From NCBI RefSeq assembly GCF_014203275.1, contig NZ_JACHIP010000003.1, positions 806,001 through 870,000 of the forward strand: a stretch of 64,000 nt of DNA, read 5' to 3'. A model generated the notes under the pieces. That model did not search any database, had not been told where the DNA came from, and was given only the letters and a program-made list of their open reading frames with translations. This DNA is from Granulicella aggregans (lineage in GTDB: Bacteria; Acidobacteriota; Terriglobia; Terriglobales; Acidobacteriaceae). Below are positions 19,801 through 29,500 of this stretch, one piece after another (position 1 is the first letter of the stretch; each line of letters begins with the position of its first letter). A program made the position numbers and the translations under genes.

Positions 19801-20131
19801 CGACCAGCAGCCGATAGCCGCGTCTCGCCAGGGTTTCAATGTACCGGGGTTTGTCAGCAGAATCGGATAGCGCGCGGCGAAGGATACCTATGGCTACATT
19901 GATGCTGTGATCAAAGTTCACGATGGTGTCGTTTGGCCAGAGGGTCTTGCGCATTTCGTCGCGGCTGACCATTTTGCCGGGACGCTCAAGGAGCAATTTG
20001 AGAACACGGAAAGGCTGCTCTCTGAGGATCAGCCCATTGCCGCCATCGCCGTGCTGGGAACGCAATTCACCCGTCTGCAGATTGAGCTCAAATCCGCCAA
20101 ATCGGACCCGTGATGGAGCGATCTTTTCCAT
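16874..20131 (-). CDS. Winged-helix / Ser-Thr protein kinase / TPR fusion protein
   Basis: About 1085 residues from ATG 20131 (AAGAAGGA just upstream; a TTG six codons earlier is possible). Order: OmpR/CadC-type winged-helix DNA-binding domain (~10-115, ending YIETLARRGYRLL), Hanks-type kinase (~152-440) with GVGGMGVVYSAED loop, VALKFL lysine, HRDIKPANIF and DFGLA, then one membrane span (~455-473), an FlgO/periplasmic-like segment, and TPR-type helical repeats to the C-terminus. All kinase catalytic residues are present. A DNA-binding domain at the N-terminus of a membrane-anchored kinase suggests a one-protein signal-to-transcription device; targets are unknown. Confidence 0.9.
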   Translation of the reverse strand: MEKIAPSRVRFGGFELNLQTGELRSQHGDGGNGLILREQPFRVLKLLLERPGKMVSRDEMRKTLWPNDTIVNFDHSINVAIGILRRALSDSADKPRYIETLARRGYRLLVEVEVLQSAALPQLPRLQIAQDLPPRDEIIGKKVSHYRVLEAIGVGGMGVVYSAEDLRLGRRVALKFLPPAVANDETTLLRFEREAQTASTLNHPNICTVYEVEEQDAQPFIVMELLDGVSLSHELDQSVSHSLSATRIIEIALQVCDGLQAAHTKGIIHRDIKPANIFLTTSGPIKILDFGLAKLIDQEDVVGVPALPASIENTEGGRLSGSASKAIHTSITVAGSKIGTASYMSPEQIRGAPLDPATDIFSLGLVLYEAAAGRRAFEGEDATLVHNAILSQTPLAPRRVNPSVPRQLDAVIAKALEKDRKRRYSSALEMRRALEQVRADSTLKPSRRQLSILAASVLALVGTGTALYRRAHPRIVLSPNDTVVLATANETRDPVFDDALYSTLYFGLQQTPYVHVMQTVKLQEAMAEMHIANDAKITPEIGRQVCVRTNSRMVIEASIANEGNNFRIEMKGLDCKSGAILAAVEEGVPSRTQITHEAGQLLAELRGKLGEPPDSVNAYNKPLDIALSASPEALQLLMEGYRGILALDIPAALSDLNRAIAVDPNLAMAYTALAGMEDKIGLHSLAVEAAKKAFTLRDRVTQPVQFQIDNVYYQAATGDQEKNLSVLAKWVQLYPDDFIAHTNYGISLLTVGRLDQALSEARESVRVFPSPWSYDSLAYVYIVTNRFEEAAATIAEAERLNFDNPDLRNQKFILAFLTKNEPGMQEQSSWAVGKPHIDHRFLFAEAMVQGYYGRFADETRLTNSSIEMADKGGDSATTAKYGDLLALDRAEIGDEAVARKLAAKYSIMVQNANTLPILALAFARAGEPAKAQKIMDELDLETPLDTIVQHYYLPTIRASIMICNHDPKGAIDALRSTSPYELAAPESFNGIYPAYIRGLAYLQTGQGHLASLEFQKLIDNPGLTGRDVTAALAHLQVARAETMEGNPAAAQKSYETFFALWKSADASLPIFQQAKIEYAHLHAKA

Positions 20132-20511
20132 TTCCTTCTTACAGGTCAAGCCACCACAGTTCCGCGTTGCCTCAGACCAGCGCGGGTTCGCGTGAGTATC
20201 CAGGCCGACGCGTCCAAGGCATTCACTGTCGTCGGACTTGCCTAAAGTCTATCGCGAAGGGGGCCCAGGAAGACCAACACTCGACGTGATGCACAAGGGG
20301 AAACGGTCGGCATGTGTCCTCATCAGCTGCGAAACGCGTGGTCAAGTGTAGATGTTGCCTCAAATGACCGCTAGATGATCGGTGGTGTACCTGATGTTTG
20401 GTCGAAAAGAGATACGGTTTTTCTGTGATGCAGCATCCGGTTGTCGCTCACGAGCTCCACTCCACGATTCATTCAGTCTAACGCGCTCAGATTCCGATCA
20501 CAGGCACTGGA
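20132..20511. other. Divergent intergenic region
   Basis: About 380 bp between the kinase gene and the AraC-type gene, holding both promoters. I see no gene or strong hairpin. Confidence 0.4.
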
Positions 20512-21369
20512 ATGCAGACAAGCTCTTCGCATAAGCTCGACGGCCCGCGCCTCCCAATCTCCTTCACTGGCGATCCGGAGATGCCAACTTTCGATTTGCG
20601 CCTCAGCCACAGGAGCCCGGGTTCCGAGGTTGCCGAAGGCTCTGAACCGTTCTTGATCGTGATCGTGAACCTGTACCCAGCGTCGGTGAAGCAGCAGTGG
20701 TCAACAGGCCTGTCTGCTCCTGCAGACCGCCCGCTCCTTGCAGATTCTTCGATTGGGAAGAACCACAAATACAGAGGAGTTCGCTACCATGTCCCGTCCG
20801 ACACTCTTGACCACTGCGCGAAGCTTCATGGACTGAACTTGGCGGCCATCGAAATCAAGACAAAGATGTTCCGCTGCCCGATCTTCAACCGGCTCACCCA
20901 TCTTTTTCTGGCGTCGATCGAATCTCCAATCGCTGTAGCCCCAGCATTCATGGACCATTTCGCCACCTTGTTTAGTGCCCAGCTACTCCATGCCCAACTT
21001 CCGGCCTCGAATCAATTTCCGGCGAGGGGTGGACTAACGGCTCGCCAGAAACGCCAGATTGGGGAAGTGTTTGACGAAAATGGGCGTGAAAATGCGAGCC
21101 TCCCGCAGCTCGCCGGAAGGTGCGGCCTCTCGGTAAGCCATTTCGCGCGATCATTCAAGATCAGCTTCGGCACGTCAGTTCACCAGTGGATCATCGCCCA
21201 AAGAATCGAGCGATCCAAGGAACTCCTGCTGAACTCGGATATACCGCTCATAGAGATCGCGTTTCTCGCAGGCTTCTGTGATCAGGCTTCGTTCAATCGG
21301 GCCTTTGCAAAAATCACGGGCGAAACTCCGGGCCGCTGGCGTAGTGCGGGCAGATGTCCTCGCGGCTAA
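20512..21369 (+). CDS. AraC-family transcriptional regulator
   Basis: A 285-residue protein with the AraC double helix-turn-helix in the last ~100 residues: LPQLAGRCGLSVSHFARSFK, then PLIEIAFLAGFCDQASFNRA, and FAKITGETPGRWR. The N-terminal ~170 residues match no domain I recognise. The start is uncertain: ATG 20512 lacks an obvious RBS and the ATG at 20581 is an alternative. It differs from the two PF12625-type AraC proteins in this window. The downstream neighbour, a JmjC-like cupin, is 610 bp away. Confidence 0.8.
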   Translation: MQTSSSHKLDGPRLPISFTGDPEMPTFDLRLSHRSPGSEVAEGSEPFLIVIVNLYPASVKQQWSTGLSAPADRPLLADSSIGKNHKYRGVRYHVPSDTLDHCAKLHGLNLAAIEIKTKMFRCPIFNRLTHLFLASIESPIAVAPAFMDHFATLFSAQLLHAQLPASNQFPARGGLTARQKRQIGEVFDENGRENASLPQLAGRCGLSVSHFARSFKISFGTSVHQWIIAQRIERSKELLLNSDIPLIEIAFLAGFCDQASFNRAFAKITGETPGRWRSAGRCPRG

Positions 21370-21980
21370 TGCTTCGCTGTCGAGCGTTGATCTCGGAACG
21401 ACACCGACTCCCGCGCGACCAAGAAATAAAGGGAGTGAGCACACTCCTTTTGGGGAGAATCGCCTGAAATTTGGGTGAGCCCTCCAACGCCCTCAATTCC
21501 ACTCGAGCGGTAGACGCGCGACGGTTCGCCGTACACTGGAATGGTGCCAAATCGCCAATGCACTCGTCGAACGGTCGGATTGCTTCCGACATGCCGACTT
21601 ATCGGTACCGATTAGCCGCGTGCAGGAAGGAATTCGGCGGAAGTGATGGTGCGGCGGCTGGCATGCCGTGCTGCACCGCCGGACACCGCCGTCTTCGACG
21701 AGGAACTTCGGGTGACGCTAGCTACGGCTCGCACCGTTCCGTCCCTCGCACAAAACAGGTCAGCGTCTCTTTGAACCTCAGCATGGAAGGCGGCAGCTTG
21801 GTCGCCGGCAGCGCGATAGGATTTACGAAGACAGCAAAGCGATATTCGAGCCCGTCCCGTGAACCGGTCGAGACTGCATAGAAGACGCCAAAGCCATCGA
21901 TATTCTCGTACTGATTGTTTTACTTTAGACCGGGCTGGAGTCGTCCAGGATCTATTCTCAAAAGGTGTAGGAGTCGATAG
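21370..21980. other. Intergenic region with palindromic repeat
   Basis: About 610 bp. It contains a family-2 repeat half and tail (21548-21610). A 136-codon plus-strand frame at 21471-21881 has no family resemblance and biased composition; I do not call it. Confidence 0.4.
21548..21610 (+). repeat. Palindromic repeat family 2, copy 4 (half plus tail)
   Basis: AATCGCCAATGCACTCGTCGA matches the left half at 29980 in 19-20 bases. The following TTGC...GCCGACTTATCGGTACCG tail matches 7138-7168 in 24 of 31 bases. The inverted right half is missing. Confidence 0.5.
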
Positions 21981-22790
21981 ATGGACAGTCCTGTTGTTTG
22001 GTTTCCCAAGATATGTGAGGCTACCCGTGAGATGCCTCGCCTCGCCGCCCTGGACGTTCTTGATTCTCTAAGTGACGAGGCGTTTTCGAAAGAGTATGCA
22101 GCGCGCTCCAAGCCTTTTCTACTGCGGCTGGGTGCGTTAAAGTTCTCTGAAGCGGAGATCTTAGGTCTGCTGCAAGGAGCCTACGGCGATCAGCCCGTGA
22201 ACGTCCGTTTCGGCAATATGGCAGATCCAGGAAGCTACCTGAATCGCCGCGAAGAAGCGATGCCCCTGAGAAATTTTATTGGGGAACACTTCATGCAAGT
22301 AAACGATGCCGGGACGGCCTATGCCGCCGGCACCGTGATACCCGTCGAGATGGCGCGCGATCTAGGGGTCCCTTTTCCGATGTTCTACCCTGAGTATTTT
22401 CTCAATGAGCCACGTATGTGGATGGGTAAGAAGGGAACGGTGACTGCCCTGCACAAAGACATCCCGGACAACTTCTCGTTCGCATACTTCGGTGCCAAAG
22501 AATGGCTTCTCTATCCGCCAGCCGATTTTCCTTATCTATACATGATTCACCCGAACCCGAATGCACTTCCAGACTTCGGGGTCAGCATGGTCAACGCAAA
22601 GTCTCCGGATGCGACTCGCTTCCCGGAGTTCTCGAAGGCTACACCGATCTCCATCACGCAGCGTGCGGGTGATCTGCTCTATGTGCCTGCGGGGTGGAGT
22701 CATTTCGTGGAGAACCACGAAGACTCTCTGATGATCAATTTCTGGCTAAGGCGCGGAAGATCCCCTGCGGTGTTAGGCAGGGACCGATGA
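21981..22790 (+). CDS. Cupin-like (JmjC/FIH-type) 2-oxoglutarate oxygenase
   Basis: A 269-residue protein of the cupin-8/JmjC class. Iron-binding HxD is visible in ALHKDIPDN and the distal His in VPAGWSHFVEN; KEWLLYPP and NFWL are the usual core strands. No signal peptide. Members hydroxylate protein side chains or, in peptide pathways, small substrates, using Fe(II), O2 and 2-oxoglutarate. The target is unknown. ATG 21981 has AGGAGT upstream, a good fit. Confidence 0.82.
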   Translation: MDSPVVWFPKICEATREMPRLAALDVLDSLSDEAFSKEYAARSKPFLLRLGALKFSEAEILGLLQGAYGDQPVNVRFGNMADPGSYLNRREEAMPLRNFIGEHFMQVNDAGTAYAAGTVIPVEMARDLGVPFPMFYPEYFLNEPRMWMGKKGTVTALHKDIPDNFSFAYFGAKEWLLYPPADFPYLYMIHPNPNALPDFGVSMVNAKSPDATRFPEFSKATPISITQRAGDLLYVPAGWSHFVENHEDSLMINFWLRRGRSPAVLGRDR

Positions 22791-22927
22791 CAGGCGTACT
22801 CACCTTGTCTAACAATTGCGCCTTGAGAAGGATCAGTGGCAGCGCTTCAGACAATGCATCGTCTTTTGGTCGGACATGGAGAAATTGTACGGTGCGAGCC
22901 TACTACGACGGCCAGGAGGCCGTCCGT

Positions 22928-23272
22928 ATGGCGAAAAGAGCAAAGAGACCCAGGAGCGTTCTCAAACTTCCCAACCTCGATTATTCCAAGTCGGCGGTTC
23001 TCAACAGTCTTCCATCCTTGAACTCGCGACGGTCGTACGAACACGCCATCCGAGACTTCATCGAGTGGTGTTACTCCGAGCCACGGCTCGCGTTCAACAA
23101 AACGGTTGTGACCCGCTATCGTATCGCTTTGGAGCAACGTAGCGATGTAAAGCCTCAACTGTTTCCATATCGTCACTTCTACAGCACACAGGTGACAAAA
23201 GCGAGATTGGTCCTGATAAACGCTCTTCTCGGAAGCAGTCCATCTCGCCCTAGAGGGATGTGGTCTCAATGA
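22928..23272 (+). pseudogene. Tyrosine recombinase, N-terminal fragment
   Basis: From ATG 22928 the product has the SAM-like core-binding domain of phage-type integrases (SLNSRRSYEHAIRDFIEWCY, then AFNKTVVTRYRIALEQR). At ~23130 the similarity stops, and the frame runs through unrelated sequence and the 77-bp repeat to a stop at 23272. The whole catalytic domain (R-H-R-Y residues) is missing, so it cannot recombine DNA by itself. It sits against the right 77-bp repeat, as integrases do beside attachment sites. Confidence 0.75.
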
Positions 23273-23287
23273 GTGCCTTGGCCTGAT
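23211..23287 (+). repeat. 77-bp direct repeat, right copy
   Basis: 76 of 77 bases identical to 8469-8545, the only difference being near the 5' end. It overlaps the 3' end of the truncated integrase. Confidence 0.85.
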
Positions 23288-23305
23288 TCTCGTTAACCGA
23301 GAATC
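23285..23305 (+). terminator. 8-bp hairpin after the integrase fragment
   Basis: GATTCTCG (23285-23292) and CGAGAATC (23298-23305) form a perfect 8-bp stem with a 5-nt loop. No T-run, so terminator function is uncertain. Confidence 0.35.
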
Positions 23306-23504
23306 GAAGCTCCATATCAGAATTCGAGAGGCAGAATGTAGCGCAAGTAGTATTCGATTACCAGCGCCGCGCTTGCCCCGTCCGATTTGCTACAACTTCT
23401 ACGGCCTGCCGGCCGGTTTAGCGACCAAAGAGAGGCCGCATCGTCGCGAACTCCAGCCCTAAATCAATACTTCGTTTCGCCCTACGGTGTCGCAGGAAAT
23501 CCTG

Positions 23505-26500
23505 CTACTGCGTCTGAAGCAACACTGATACCCCCACCGAATTCGTTAAGGTCACCGCTACTCCTGCGATGGACGTCGCATCCGAGTCCAGCGTAAACGG
23601 CTGCGTATAAGTAAACGCCGACCCATACGCATCCGACGGCGCTGATCCATACCAACGCGCAAACACCGCACTTACATCGATTGTCACATCGGGGTCCTTG
23701 ATCAACGAGCCAGCCACCGGCGTAAAGTGAAACACCGCCTGTGTCACCTCGCGCGTGTTCGAGAAGCCGACCACCGCGACCGTCACCGTCTCTCCGCTCT
23801 TCGTCATCCTGGCAGAGTTCAGAGTGGGCACCGCCGCTGGAATGGTGATGACCACCGGGGCCACATCCGCTGGAGTCACATCCGCCCCATTGGAAGTCAC
23901 CGCAAGCGTCACGGTAGCCGTTCCCGCGATCGTTCCCGTTTGCAACTGCACAGCCGGGGTTGCCGTCGAGTTCGCCGGAATGCTGAAGTCGATCACCTGT
24001 CCGCCCGTTGCAAACTGCACGGCCGGATCACCCGTCACCTTCGCTGAGGCGACCGGCGCGAACGTCAGCGTCAGAGCTCCGGCCAGCGGAAACGGATAGG
24101 GATTGGTCAGCGTGAAGTTAAGCGCAGGCTGTTCGCCCGAGCTCGCAGTGGATGGTCCCGACAATACGAACTGCGGCGCTGGCGCGACAGTAAACGTCGC
24201 CGCCGCTGTCACCGTCTTGCTCACGGAATCGGCGACCGTAATCAGGCCCGTCCCTGCCCCGGCAAAAAAGGTGGCAGGCAGTGTCGCCGTCAAACTTGTC
24301 GCGCTAACCAGAGTCGAAGGAACCGCCGTCCCATTCAACTGCACCGTGTCCGTGCTCGCGAAGTTTGTCCCCGTCAGCGTCACCACCGTCGCGCCGCTTC
24401 CCACGATCCCAATCGTTGGCGAGATACTCGCCAACGTCGGCCCCGGTGCACTTACGAGGAAGCTCCGCGAGACAGGCGTCGCTGCGGCGTAAGTCGTGTT
24501 GCCCGCCTGCGCCGCCTGGATCGTCACAGTGCCGACTCCGGTCACCGTCACCGTACTGCCGACTACAGTAGCCGGGCCGCTGACTACGCTGTAGCTTATG
24601 TCGAGACCGGAGGATGCCGTCGCCGTCAGCACAAATGGCGCATCCCCATAGACATGGTTCGGAATGGCAGGGAATGTGATGGTCTGCGCAGTCCCCGTTA
24701 CGGTGACGATCTGCGCGCCGCTGCTGCTGGCGATGTAGTTCGTGTCGCCACCATAGCGCGCCGTAATGCTATGCGATCCCACGCCAAGCGATCGGACGGT
24801 CAGGCTCGCGATACCCGTGGCACCGGACACCGTCAGCGTTCCATTGCCCAGCGACGTCGTGCCATCGAAGAACGTGACACTGCCCGTGATCGCAGGAGAA
24901 GTGAGGTCGGTGACCGTAGCTGTCAGCGTCTCTGCTTGCCCGGCGGTGATATTCGCCGCCGAGACTCCGAGCGTCGTTGCCGAAGTCGCCTGCCCCACCG
25001 ACACCGTCTGCGCCGCACTTGTGCTCGCCTCAACATTCCCACCGCTATAGCTCGCCGTAATGCTGTGGGTCCCTACCGCCAGCGCCGTCGTCTGGAACTG
25101 CGCCATCGCCGTCCCGCTCTCCTGCGATGCGCTCAAAGCCTGCGTCCCGATCACCGTCGTCCCATCAAGGAAGTTCACCGTTCCGGTCGGCGTCGGTCCG
25201 GGCACCGTCGGTGCGAGAGGCGCTGCGGTAACAACTGCCTGGAAGCTCGCCGCCTGTCCTGCAGAAAGCTGTAGCGACGAAGCACTCAGCGCTGTCGTAC
25301 TCGTCACCGGACCCGGGATGTAGACCGTTCCCACGGCACCCGCGTTGCCGCCGTCAGAGCTTCCGCCCGTAGCGGTGGCCAGCGTCAGATTGAAGCCATT
25401 GGTGTTGAAGTAGAGCGCGACTCTTCCGCCGCCACCGCCCGCCTCACCGCCCCCGCCACCGTTCGCCGCGATGCTTCCGGAGCCCGCGAGGGCCGCTGTA
25501 TGGATGGATACCGATCCACCCGATCCGCCCCCGACCTGGAGACCGCTTCCGTCTCCGCCGTTCGCCGATATGACGCCATCGTCGGTCAGCGTTCCTGAAA
25601 CCGTGAGCAGAAGCGCACCGCCACCCGGTCCAGGAATCGTTCCGCAGCAGCGCGAGCCACCCCCGGAGCCGAGATCGACGGGCAGCATCAAGGATCCATA
25701 GATCGGGGATGGAGCAGCTCCGTCGCCCACTCCACCCAGCCCGCCATAAGACCCACCCGCGCTTGTACCAGCCGGAGAGCCGCCCGGCCCCGCGTTCGCG
25801 ACGTACCCTTGCGTGTCGGCGTTCAGCGAACCCGCTGCATTGACGTTGATCGAGCCAGCACTGATGGCTACGCCGGATCCCACCCACACGTCGTTCACCT
25901 GTGCCGTATTATTCGCGGATTGCGCGACCACGGTCCCGCTCACGGTAAGCGCCTTGGTCACCGTCACGGTGGCGCCGCCTCCGATCGTCAACAGCGCCCC
26001 ACTTTGCACCGTCACGTTGTTGTACGTCGGAGAGGCTCCCGCAGGAACCGTGAAGTTCTGGTAGACAGCAAGGTTGTTGTTCGTCGCCGAAGTATCGAAG
26101 AACGCCGATGTACCGTTGCTCCCCGGAGAAGCTGTAGCGCTGGTGCACTGGGTGCCGCAACCTCCACCCGAGGCGGTCGATGCGGAGAAGCCGGTGAAGT
26201 TGCTGGACGGTGCGTCGTAATAAATGGCCACACGACCGCCGCCTCCACCCGCCTCCCCGCCCAGCCCACCGTTGGCAGTAAAGGCTCCCGCCCCTGACAG
26301 CCCCGCGGTCTTGACGTAGACGGTTCCGCCGGAGCCGCCCCCAGCCTGGTAGCCGACGATAGCCGCGCCGTTAGCGGAGATCGTTCCATTATTAGTGAGA
26401 GTTCCCGACACATTGAAGAAGAGCGCACCCCCGCCCGCTCCCGCAGAGGTGGAGCAACAACGCAGGCCGCCGCCCGAACCGAGGTCGACGGGAAGACTCG

Positions 26501-29500
26501 CCGAACCATACGTAGCTGCCGAGGCGCTTCCGTCTCCCGTTCCTCCCGCTCCTCCATAGGAGCCACCCGCACTGGTGCCGACCGCGGCCCCGCCAGGGCC
26601 AGCACTCGGGACATATCCCTGGCCATCGGCGTTGATCGAGCCATTCGCGTTGACGACCACCTCTGCCACGTTTAGGGTGACTCCGCTACCTTGCCAGGTT
26701 CCGTTCACCAGGGCTGTGTTGTTGATCGATTGCGCGACCACTGTTCCACTCACCGTCAAAGAGCCGGCAACCGTAACCGTCGATCCGCCGCCAATCGTCA
26801 GGACCGCATTCGGCTGCACCGTGATCGAGTTATAGGCGACAGTCGTACCTGCGGGGATCGTAAGGTCCTGGTCCACCATCAGGTTGCTGTTAGTCGCCGA
26901 GGTATCAAAAAAGCCTACGGTCCCAACTGCGCCTGCCGAAGCTGCTCCGTTCGAGCATTGCGTGCCGCAACTGGCCCCGTTCGACGTGGACGTCGAGAAA
27001 CCGGTAAAGCTGCTGGTCGGTGCGTTGTAGTAAACCGCGATCCGTCCACCGCCACCGGCTGCCTCGCCGCCCGTACCGCCATTGGCCGTAAATACACCCA
27101 AGCCCGCCAGCCCCGCCGTCGTGACCCAGACCGATCCGCCGGAGCCTCCCCCACCCTGATATCCGACCAAGTTCGCGCCGTTCGCGGAGATAGCACCGTT
27201 GTCAGTCAAAGTCCCACTTACGATCAGGCGAATCGCTCCGCCGCCATTCCCAGCCACCGCTCCGCAGCAGCGAGATCCACCGCCCGAGCCAAGATCGGTG
27301 GGTGTTGTATCGGAACCATAGATCGGACCCGCCGGAGTAGGCCCTGACCCCGATCCCCCCATTCCACCATAGGACCCGCCAGCGCTCGAGCCAGCCAGAG
27401 CTCCACCCGGACCCGCACTTGCCAGATACCCCTGACCATCGGCATTGATCGAACTGCCTGCATCCACCTGTACAGAGCCCGCATTGATCGTTACGCCCGC
27501 CCCCCTCCATGCACCGTTCACCTGCGCTGCGTTGTTGATCGACTGCAGCACCATCTTCGAATCGCCCGTGACCAGGACCTCGCCGCTGATATTCAGCGTG
27601 GAGCCGCCGCCAACAGTAAAGTTGCCGCCGCCTGTCACCGTGACACTATGGGAAGCCAGGGTCGTACCGCTACCCACCGTCAGCGTCGCCGCGTTGTTCA
27701 CCGTGACGCTATTGAAGCTGAGGTTCGCATTCGGCGGCAAGGTCGTATTGTCCGAGACGGTCAGGTTCGAACCCGCACCGAGTGTGTAAACCGTTCCCAC
27801 CGCTCCCGGATTGCCGCCGCTCGATGCACCTCCGTTGGACGTGACCATCGCTGTGTCGAAGCCGTTGTTCGTGTTGTAGTAAAGCGCGACCCTGCCCCCT
27901 CCGCCGCCCGCCTCTCCGCCCGACCCCGCATTCGCCGCGACGCTGCCCGAACCCGTCAGGGTCGCGGTCTGAATCGATACGGTTCCCCCCGAACCTCCAC
28001 CCACCTGCAGCCCGACCCCATCTCCACCATTCGCCGAGATGACGCCGTTATCGGTCAAAGTGCCCGAGACGGTGATCGTCAACGCTCCGCCGCCCGCACC
28101 CGGAATCGTTCCGCAGCAGCGCGTGTTGCCCCCCGAGCCGAGATCGGTGGGCGCAGTCGTCGAGCCATAAATCGGCCCCGGAGAGACGCCGTCACCTACG
28201 CCGCCAAGCCCGCCATACGATCCACCCGCGCTCGAGCCGCTTGGCGCGCCGCCCGGCCCCGCCCCCGCAACATATCCCTGGCCATCCGCATTGATTGAAC
28301 CGCCCGCATTGACCACAACGGACGCCGCATGAAGAGTAACGCCGCTCCCTTGCCAGCTGCCGCTCACCTGCGCCGAATTGTTGATCGCCTGCCCGACCAG
28401 CGTACCGCTGACCGTCACCGCACCCGCCACATTAATAGTCGAGCCGCCGCCGATCGACAGCGTCGCCCCTGCCTGCACCGTAATCGCATTCAGGCTATGC
28501 GTCGCTCCCGCAGGAATAGTGAAGCTCTGATAGACACTCAGATTGTTATTCGTCGCCGAAGTATCGAAGAACGCCGACGTACCCGTGCCGCCCGCCGAAG
28601 CCGTGCCGTTGGAGCACTGCGTCTGGCAGCTTCCTCCCACCGCAGTGGACGCTGAAAATCCGGTAAAGCTGCTGCCTGCCGCGTTGTAATAGACGGCAAT
28701 CCTTCCGCCACCGCCCGCCGCTTCGCCGCCCGTACCTCCCGTGGCCGAAAAGACGCCCGCACCCGCCAGTCCCGCCGTCGTCACATACACCGATCCGCCG
28801 CCGCCCCCGCCGCCTTGGTACCCTACCAAATTCCCACCATTCGCTGAGATCACCCCGTTGTCGGTCAGAGTTCCGCTCACGATCAGCCGAATCGCTCCGC
28901 CGCCGGTCCCGGCAATCGCTCCACAGCATCGAGAGCCACCGCCCGAACCCAGGTCGGTCGGAGTAGCGGCCATACCGTAAATAGCGCCCGCAGCGGTTCC
29001 GGCACCCGTTCCGCCCAGGCCACCATACGATCCACCCGCGCTCGATCCCGCGGCCGCTCCAGCCGGACCGGCATTCGCAACATATCCCTGGCCGTCCGCA
29101 TTGATCGAGCTACCGGCATCGACCTGAACCGAACCCGCGTTCACCGTCACGCCCGTGCCCTGCCAGGTTCCGTTCACCTGCGAAGCGTTGTTGACCGATT
29201 GCAGCACGACGTTGGAGTTCGCCGTCACAAGAATCGCTCCGCTGACCGTCACCGTCGAGCCGCCGCCAACCGTCAGCGTGGCGCCATTCTCAACCGACAG
29301 GCTCGTCAGGTTATAAGTGCCTGTCGGATAGGTTGTGTTCGTGGAGATCACCACGTTGCCCGTCTGCGCAAGGAGAACGGGCTGAAACGCCGAAATCGAT
29401 GCAACCAGAACGCAGAGACCGAGAAGGGCAGACTGCCAGGACTTTGGGATCAGGGCACCAATCACCAACTCCTGAAACGAGAGCAGCTTAACGAGGTGAA

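Noticed and set aside
21471-21881. 136-codon frame downstream of the AraC gene
   Set aside because: No RBS, biased composition, runs through a family-2 repeat.
23203-23256. tRNA-like fold at the integrase 3' end (GCGAGAT...ATCTCGC)
   Set aside because: The outer stem pairs, but there is no T-loop consensus or anticodon arm.
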